Under the pieces are notes generated by a model that made no database searches, was not told the origin of the DNA, and was given only the letters and a program-made list of their open reading frames with translations. A stretch of DNA of 11,266 nucleotides from Perkinsus olseni (Eukaryota > Perkinsozoa > Perkinsida > Perkinsidae). Below, one piece after another: positions 6,901 through 11,266 of the stretch. The position numbers were made by a program, and so were the translations under genes. Every line of letters starts with the position of its first letter. Position 1 is the first letter of the stretch. The DNA lies in the NCBI GenBank assembly GCA_013115135.1, contig JABANP010000935.1:1-11266 (forward strand). Direction: 5' to 3'.

Positions 6901-9844
6901 TTTGCAACAAGTCATTCGTTTCCTCATCACCCGTGATGAAGTCATCTGATAAGGATGCTTCGCTTGCACCTTCTGCGTCGAGTGTGTGGTGGGTGGGAGT
7001 AGGATGAGGCGTCGTTGGGATTCCGTACGGAGTACCATGCGGAGAAAGTACGAGCCTGTCGTTGGGCTGTAGTGCAGTGAGACATGCTTTGCATACAGTC
7101 GAACAGCAGTCATGTACAGCACATGTCCACGCAGCACGACGATTACAGCGGTCAATAGAGCATGTTAGTCGCTGCGATGGAAGAGCCCGAACTAAGGGCA
7201 AGGTGTGCACCGAACATGAGGCCGCAGATTGTCCACCACAGTGAGCGAGATACTCTAAAGCGAGGTCAGTCACTCCGTGCGGCGATACTTGATGATAAAC
7301 CAGAACATTCCAAGACCGGCGAAGAGAGCGAACATCCGAGTGTGTACACTCATCAAGGGACTGTGGTATTCGGACTGGTCGTTTTTGAGAGCTGTGTAAC
7401 CACCAACCGTCAAATGTTTCCCCATGCCGTGACAGAGTAGTGAATTTGACACAGTCGATGAGTGTAACAAGTTGCCAGGTTCGTGCATTGAGAGTGAAGG
7501 TCGTTGGTATGATGGAAGCCCTACGACTTGGCAGAGCATTACATGTTATAACGTGGACATCACGAGCTTCGTGCATATGTGCGACTATATTGTCATTGAG
7601 ATCATCACCCATCACAAGACATCGGTCAGCATTGAAGGACGTAGATGCACCACATTCTGAAATTGCTTGACCAACTTGCCACCCACGATCTCTTGCATCG
7701 GCAGCCTCAACAATACGGAACCCTCGGAGCTGAGGACGGCTTTTATTCTTCGTTGCAAGTCGCAGAAGATTGTACGCTGTATGGATGAGGGACCGACCGA
7801 GTTTCGTTGGATTGTTGTTAGGACCGAAGAAACAAACATGCCATAGTGGTGCGCTCGAGGCTAAGGCTGTGACCATACACCACAACACAGGGGACTGTGG
7901 AATAGAACGTGAGCATAACCAATACCGTGGCATAGCTCCAAAATTGTCAGGAGAATGAGCGTAAAAAAGGGCTTGGATTTTGGGACCTGGATGTAGTTGA
8001 ACCTCTGGTTGAAGGGGTAGGAAAGGCCGTAATGCTTGGAGTCGGACCAACAGAGCGTCGTGAGAATGTAGACTACCGGCATCGGAAGCATCTTCGGGTG
8101 GAGATAAAGGGGGAGCAGATGCCCGAAGCACTGCTGAGGGTTCACGCTGCCGCACATAGGATGACGCTCTTGAGGCATCAAGCAAGGTGATACGGCATGA
8201 GCCTTGCAACGCAGCGTCAACGATGGCTCGCGTCAATACTGGTGTAGGCCATTCCATAACGGATTGAATGAATGCTTCATCGATCTCGCCACTTGCAACC
8301 ATTCTTCTAATAGTCGCGTACAACTCGGGCCGACACGAAAGAGCAACTTTCTCCAACGCAGGCGTTATGAATGCGTCGTGATAGTTGAATCGACGAGCGT
8401 GAGATAAGAAGAAGGACGACAACCCAGCATACCCCCCACTTAGTCGAGAGAGAGCCCAGCAATGTGAATTGAAGGCCCTCTGCATGGGACGTACCCGGCG
8501 AGAGACGATCGTGCAATGAGTTAACTGGTCCGCCCAAAGTGAGGGTAAGTTACCCGCCGGATTACGTGGAAGGTGACAATAATCATGGTAGGAGCCATGC
8601 TTATGAACCTCACATACTGCAATACATAGACCCTGCGGAGTGACCAGGACGGAAGGATTCACGTCCCATTGTAGAAATTTAGCTGGCTGTAGCCAATCCA
8701 ATCGGAAACCACGGAATTTGCGGAGGGAGTCTGCCATGAATGATGTGAAACTTGCGTCGAGATAAGCGAGGTAATGTTGAAATGGTAAGGCTTTGACCTC
8801 TTCCACATGACAGAAACAACCCCAAGGACACCTTACTTCGTCGACCGGATGCTCGTCTTCCGCTTCCATGAGCAGTGCAATTTCATTACTGGCGATCTTG
8901 TCCAAATACATTTGGCGGTCCTTAGTGATGTCGACCATCACAGGTGGGATATCATGCAATGCTTGACGGACACGTCGATGGAAGTGTGATTGCGCTTCCT
9001 GCCAACTTTCTCGAAGTGTTTGGGGGAACGACCGTGCGAAATTTTGCACGTCGAGGGAGTCGCGACGGGTAGAGAGAAAGGTGAAGAGCACAGATGGCCA
9101 AGCATTTTCCCAGGAGGGTCTGTTGTGATGAGGCGAGAGGTACTCATGACATAACCCGCATAGCGTGTAAACGTCGGGGGTAAGCCGATTTCGAGCCAGG
9201 AACCCATACTTTCGTCTCCGTTGAACTGCTTGACGGGTTATTGTATGGAACTGTAATGGGAAGTCCACAGTTGATTTGCGCCGGCAGTTATAGCAGACAG
9301 CCGAGGTGGAGTGGGATATCTGAGGAGTAAGTCCGTGTCCGCAGACAAAAGCAGTAAATCGGGACGTTGGGATCGGCAAAGAAATGGCTGATCTGATACA
9401 ATACGAGAGGAGCTCATTGAACGACGTACTCACATCGGAAGATGTAGACCTTGCGTTTGCAGGAGGCGGAACCTATGAAAGAGCGTAAACGAATGAAACG
9501 AGCAGAAAAGTAGGAGGAAAAAAATGTAGCGCAGAGTTGCACTGCCTACGTGGGGGATGGGGGCTCAACCCTCCTGCATACCCCATGACCGACCAGCCCT
9601 GCGACACCGACCGTAAGACGAGGAGTGCGTGTTCTACGGCTAAATGCTACATGTTTGAACGAAGGGTTTCGAGGAGAAAAAATATCCTTACCGAGCAAGA
9701 TGGAGCATCGTCTGGAATCGAAGGGACCCCCAAGGGCACTTGTTGGCGTTCTTGACAAGAACAGGGGACGGTTGACCGGCGAAAACGGCCGCAAGCCGGA
9801 CATTGTAAAGGCGTCCGACGGGCTCGGCGACGAGGAGCAGGCAT
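889..9844 (-). CDS. Helitron Rep-PIF1 helicase-GIY-YIG polyprotein, multi-exon
   Basis: Proposed exons: 9844-9692, 9472-5929, 5855-5451, 5355-5238, 5137-3408, 2566-1145 and 935-889. This gives 7419 nt and about 2472 residues. Domain order in that numbering: N-terminal Cys pairs (15-30, 111-159), C-P-W-G-C (266-270), a second Cys cluster (822-848), Rep motif 1 F-F-L-T-Y-T-C (about 1149), HUH H-A-H (1237-1239), Y-L-A-K-Y (Tyr 1408 and 1412), Walker A G-C-P-G-S-G-K-T (1873-1880), Walker B D-E-L-G (1962), G-D-P-L-Q-L (1998), helicase motifs V and VI (2241-2281) and GIY-YIG (about 2351-2457). The family nicks one strand, unwinds it and rejoins it at a new site. All junctions keep frame and each restores a known motif, which is strong support for exons 2 to 6. 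The first exon is good; the last one is weak. The start is the ATG at 9842-9844; an in-frame ATG 23 codons upstream (9911-9913) is an alternative. Confidence 0.8.
1145..2566 (-). CDS. Exon 6: C-terminal half of PIF1 helicase fused to a GIY-YIG nuclease domain
   Basis: Beginning at acceptor tttttcag (ending 2567), the frame gives L-P-L-G-G-C-L-L-I, then G-D-P-L-Q-L (helicase motif III) and V-R-A. Further on come T-V-H-K-C-L-G-S-T (motif V) and Y-V-L-L-S-R (motif VI, arginine finger). Right after the helicase, at about 1146-1466, a GIY-YIG domain appears: F-V-Y-W-L (GIY position), H-Y-I-G-Q-T, Arg residues in D-L-R-K-R-Y, and a likely catalytic Glu in E-M-I-E-T-Q-W near 1250. Such domains cut DNA with a metal ion. 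The fusion is in one open frame with no junction between the domains. The frame stays open well past the domain (to 684), so the exon end at 1145 is tentative. Confidence 0.82.
2567..3407 (-). other. Intron 5 (841 bp), hosting a foldback element
   Basis: Donor gtaagt and acceptor tttttcag, both near consensus; phase 1. Splicing joins helicase motif II (D-E-L-G) to motif III (G-D-P-L-Q-L) with the expected spacing. It is far longer than the other introns, mainly because of the 500-bp inverted repeat at 2862-3361. Confidence 0.85.
2862..3361. repeat. 500-bp foldback (inverted-repeat) element inside an intron
   Basis: Left arm 2862-3082 and right arm 3141-3361 are reverse complements over 221 bp with 12 mismatches and no gaps that I can see (about 95 percent). 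The 58-bp centre holds smaller palindromes at 3105-3119 and 3112-3126. The outer ends read gttgcgaaaatggg and its complement. I see no clear target-site duplication beside the ends and no coding capacity; short frames on both strands are mirror images caused by the palindrome. This looks like a non-autonomous foldback or MITE-like insertion. When transcribed with the intron it would form a long hairpin RNA. Confidence 0.9.
3408..5137 (-). CDS. Exon 5: Rep two-tyrosine motif and N-terminal half of PIF1 helicase
   Basis: The exon opens on R-Y-L-A-K-Y-A-A (tyrosine codons at 5134-5136 and 5122-5124), the YxxKY pair that attacks DNA in Helitron Rep. After a linker of about 450 residues comes PIF1: P-A-L-C-G-C-P-G-S-G-K-T (Walker A, 3718-3741), then S-A-E-R-S-T-E-L-G-G with H-L-H-R-L-F, and V-F-D-E-L-G (Walker B, near 3465). 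It ends at H-V-R in phase 1 with donor gtaagt (3407-3402); reading through the donor meets a TGA within three codons. The ATG-initiated frame from 5217 is an artefact of reading back into the intron. The motif content is unambiguous. Confidence 0.88.
5138..5237 (-). other. Intron 4 (100 bp), immediately before the tyrosine motif
   Basis: Donor gtaaga, acceptor tttcctcag; phase 2. Splicing creates the Arg codon directly before Y-L-A-K-Y. Confidence 0.78.
5238..5355 (-). CDS. Exon 4: small Rep exon between HUH and the tyrosines
   Basis: A 118-nt exon between acceptor tttag (5356) and donor gtaaga (5237). It is open only in the frame set by the upstream junction (phase 1 in, phase 2 out), encoding about 39 residues from K-Y-R-Y-P-V-I to V-D-K-F-M-S-S. 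It supplies the expected sequence just before the catalytic tyrosines. Both flanking introns are short (95 and 100 bp) and the frame is kept on both sides. It has no ATG-started frame of its own, so a simple ORF search misses it. Confidence 0.75.
5356..5450 (-). other. Intron 3 (95 bp)
   Basis: Donor gtaagc, acceptor gatttag; phase 1. The TAG of the acceptor is also the stop of the unspliced frame. Confidence 0.72.
5451..5855 (-). CDS. Exon 3: Rep HUH nuclease core
   Basis: The splice from 5929 to 5855 rebuilds K-G-N-L-P-H-A-H-C-L-L-W-L, the Helitron Rep motif 2, whose two histidines (5842-5844 and 5836-5838) coordinate the metal ion for strand cleavage. A His/Cys cluster follows (H-S-C, then C, then R-C-R), as is usual just after HUH in these proteins. 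The reading frame runs on past the exon end to an in-frame TAG, but a textbook donor (GCAG/gtaagc, intron from 5450) leaves one base in phase 1 and joins in frame to exon 4. The HUH assignment is firm. Confidence 0.88.
5856..5928 (-). other. Intron 2 (73 bp), immediately before the HUH motif
   Basis: Donor gtggga, acceptor ctctcag; phase 1. It contains an in-frame stop (TAG at about 5897). Removal restores G-N-L-P-H-A-H. Confidence 0.85.
5929..9472 (-). CDS. Exon 2: long N-terminal region and Rep motif 1
   Basis: About 1180 uninterrupted codons. Near the N-terminus, C-x2-C pairs around 9290 and 9155 flank an R-R-R-K-Y-G-F-L-A-R-N-R-L-T-P segment, resembling a DNA-binding zinc module. A C-P-W-G-C motif follows near 8830. 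The middle, about 400 residues, matches nothing I can name. A second Cys/His cluster lies at 7082-7162, then an acidic, proline-rich linker. From about 6750 down the sequence looks like the region just before Rep, ending with F-F-L-T-Y-T-C and H-F-G at about 6150-6187, which correspond to Rep motif 1. The exon ends in phase 1 at AAAG/gtggga, immediately before the HUH motif. The leader before Rep is much longer than in a minimal Helitron. Confidence 0.8.
9473..9691 (-). other. Intron 1 (219 bp)
   Basis: Donor gtaagg, pyrimidine-rich tract, acceptor ttcatag; phase 0. It removes an in-frame TAG lying exactly at its 3' end. Confidence 0.6.
9692..9844 (-). CDS. Exon 1: start of the Helitron protein, Cys-pair N-terminus
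   Basis: This exon encodes 51 residues from ATG 9842-9844, starting with an Arg-rich stretch (M-P-A-P-R-R-R). A C-x2-C then C-x-C pattern follows at residues 15, 18, 28 and 30, suggesting a small zinc-binding unit. It ends in phase 0 at a strong donor, gtaagg, beginning at 9691. The acceptor ttcatag ends at 9473 and joins it in frame to the next exon. A TAG lies in the exon 2 frame right at that acceptor, and exon 2 has no early ATG (the N-terminal zinc motif comes before any), so an upstream exon is required. The frame upstream of this ATG is also open, to an ATG at 9911-9913, but the added 23 residues are hydrophobic and look like leader sequence. Confidence 0.65.
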
Positions 9845-11266
9845 TATGGGAACTGCGCTGATGAAGGGAAAAGGATTTGATGTATGAAAAAGGAGACGAT
9901 GAAGAATGCACATGGTGAAGAAAGGCCTTGGAGACAAGTGACGTCAGGACGTACCGGTGGCTTGTACGGTAATAGGGTACCGAACATGCAGTGCGCATCT
10001 GAAATTGGAATTCTGAGTAATAGTGCCTTAGTGTGAGTGCCTCCCTCGCAACAGACATTAACAACACAACCGTTACTTCGTAACAATACAACGCCTTGCT
10101 GGGAACTTGTGTACATCACAATTACTCATGCAGTAAGGAGCTGGTGATGAACATGTATGTGTCATTCGTAAAGCATTATCATGCCATGCGTTGGGAGTAG
10201 TTCTTATGCCTGGTATGGTATAGTATGGCAGTCAGCACGTAACCTGAGAACAACCGCACACACCTTGCTAGGGAGTGAGCAGTAATGCTGTGGGTAGTAA
10301 GCTCCATGAGCATTACACCAGAAAGGAAGAGTTGCATGACTGATGCAGCGCCATAGAAGTTAGGCATGATCGAGTAACTGGAGGCGGAGTTGTAGGGCAG
10401 AAGAAGAAATGCAGTATTATGATAGCATTAGCCACATATACTTAGCAGCAGACCATAGATAGAAGGCAATAGTGAAAAGTTTTCACTGAAAACTATTGTA
10501 GAGACTTCGCGGACAGAGGGTATGATATGAGACAGGTAGAGCTTTTCGCGTAAGGATGATGCATTAGACTTCGGAACATGGGCGTGCTATGTCGAGGAAT
10601 GCTTGAGAAAAGTTGCAGAAGTTGAAGGAAAGCAGCGGAGTTGCATAAGAGGAACCGATGATGAGTTACCCACCTACCAAGGTTGGGGTATGAGGGTGTA
10701 CAGAACAGAGAATTAGTACCTTGACACTGCAGAAAGGGAGACATAGAGAGGTAGTTTGACCCGTGAACAGCACTTGTTTGGGGAGACGAAGGCTGCATGA
10801 CTGAGTGTGAGTGCGTGGGCTGTCATCGGATGATTGGAAACCCGCGGAATTCCTGAAGCGAATGGGGAGAGTGCTGAACTAGGAACGAACTGTAGTGTAC
10901 CGCATCCCACAGATTTGTTGCAACGCAATGAGAAGAATAGTTGTGAATCTTGAACATGTAACGTGTGCTGAGCAGACCTGCAGTATATATTACAGACGCA
11001 AGTCAGGCGAAGGAAGAAGAGGAAAGGAGGACGCTCCGTCGAACAGTAGTACTTGTGAGTGTGCCGGTGCCTGTCGGCCTTACTTCGCACGATCCTTACG
11101 CATGGGTCAGGGTCTGGCCCGCAGACGGCGTAGTACTGCAGGGTGTGTGAGGAAGTGATGGTCAGTGTATGATAATGAAGTAAAGCATGTCCGACGTAAG
11201 TAAGTGAGAGAAGCAGCAGACGAATAGAAACGTTGCAATTGAGGAAGTTGAAGAGCGCTCGATGCG
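9845..11266. other. Region without a convincing gene (transposon leader and/or flank)
   Basis: Open frames here are under about 180 codons, overlap one another on both strands, are rich in Cys, His, Ser and Leu, and show no domain or sensible splice structure. The plus strand is rather purine-rich. The part next to 9844 should hold the transposase promoter and 5' leader, but I see no clear TATA box or initiator. The Helitron 5' end (TC in canonical elements) is probably in this region but was not identified. No tRNA or rRNA was seen. Confidence 0.5.
10467..10498. repeat. Nested 32-bp palindrome
   Basis: Outer arms caatagt (10467-10473) and actattg (10492-10498) are exact complements. Inside, two overlapping perfect inverted repeats share sequence: gtgaaaa/ttttcac around a G, and agttttca/tgaaaact around a C. 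The sequence can fold in alternative ways. It lies about 620 bases upstream of the transposase start, so it could sit in the element's 5' region; no function is shown. Confidence 0.6.

Larger units (their letters stand above)
841..9844 (-). mobile_element. Autonomous Helitron-class rolling-circle transposon (minimum extent)
   Basis: The span holds every hallmark of an autonomous Helitron: a Rep HUH nuclease motif (H-A-H at 5836-5844), a two-tyrosine motif (Y-L-A-K-Y at 5122-5136) and a PIF1 superfamily 1 helicase (Walker A at 3718-3741), all on the minus strand and in the usual Rep-then-helicase order. A perfect 12-bp GC hairpin at 841-876 is the best candidate for the 3' terminus. The 5' terminus was not found and lies somewhere above 9844. 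The canonical CTRR end is not seen within about 60 bases beyond the hairpin, so a Helentron or Helitron2-like terminus, or a boundary further out, remains possible. The class assignment is firm; the ends are inferred. Confidence 0.85.

Noticed and set aside
7400..7900. A cysteine protease (Ulp1/C48 or OTU type) in the middle of exon 2
   Set aside because: A W-Q-V-G-Q-A segment and a nearby His are faintly suggestive, but no convincing Cys-His-Asp set can be read.
5897..9433. Start of the long protein at 9433
   Set aside because: The codon there is GTG, and the frame is open upstream to a splice acceptor at 9473; an upstream exon with ATG fits better.
9546..10119. Minus-strand frames of 91 to 181 codons
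   Set aside because: They overlap exon 1 and its intron in other frames and lack protein-like composition.
10713..11158. Frames of 61 to 125 codons on both strands
   Set aside because: Low-complexity, overlapping, no domain, no splice support.
1..11266. CRISPR array, tRNA, rRNA or prokaryotic defence system
   Set aside because: No spaced direct repeats or RNA gene signatures were seen, and the genes have spliceosomal introns.

Overview
The window is eukaryotic. Its main content is one large Helitron-class rolling-circle transposon gene on the minus strand, reading from about 9844 down to about 889. No single frame carries the protein. The Rep, PIF1 helicase and nuclease motifs lie in separate open frames, which join in frame through GT-AG introns of 73 to 841 bp (gtaagt, gtaagc, gtaaga, gtaagg or gtggga donors; cag or tag acceptors). 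Short introns and mid-range GC would fit a fungus, oomycete or alga, but the host cannot be fixed from the sequence.

Layout from high to low coordinate. 9845-11266: no convincing gene; probably the element's 5' leader and flank, with a small nested palindrome at 10467-10498. 9692-9844: a short first exon with Cys pairs. 5929-9472: a very long exon with several Cys clusters, an acidic linker and, at its end, the first Rep motif. 5451-5855: the HUH motif. 5238-5355: a small linking exon. 3408-5137: the two-tyrosine motif (Y-L-A-K-Y), then the PIF1 helicase through Walker A and B. 2567-3407: an 841-bp intron carrying a 500-bp foldback element with 221-bp arms, about 95 percent identical. From 2566 down to about 1146: the rest of the helicase fused to a GIY-YIG endonuclease domain. 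841-893: an AATAAA signal and a perfect 12-bp GC hairpin that could mark the element's 3' end. 1-705: two exons of an unrecognised gene that runs off the window.

Read together, one polyprotein of roughly 2470 residues would nick and rejoin DNA (Rep HUH plus two tyrosines) and unwind it (PIF1), with an extra nuclease at the C-terminus. I found no stop or frameshift interrupting the spliced frame, so the copy may be young or intact. The least certain points are the C-terminal end, the two element boundaries, and whether the 1-705 exons are a separate gene or a continuation.
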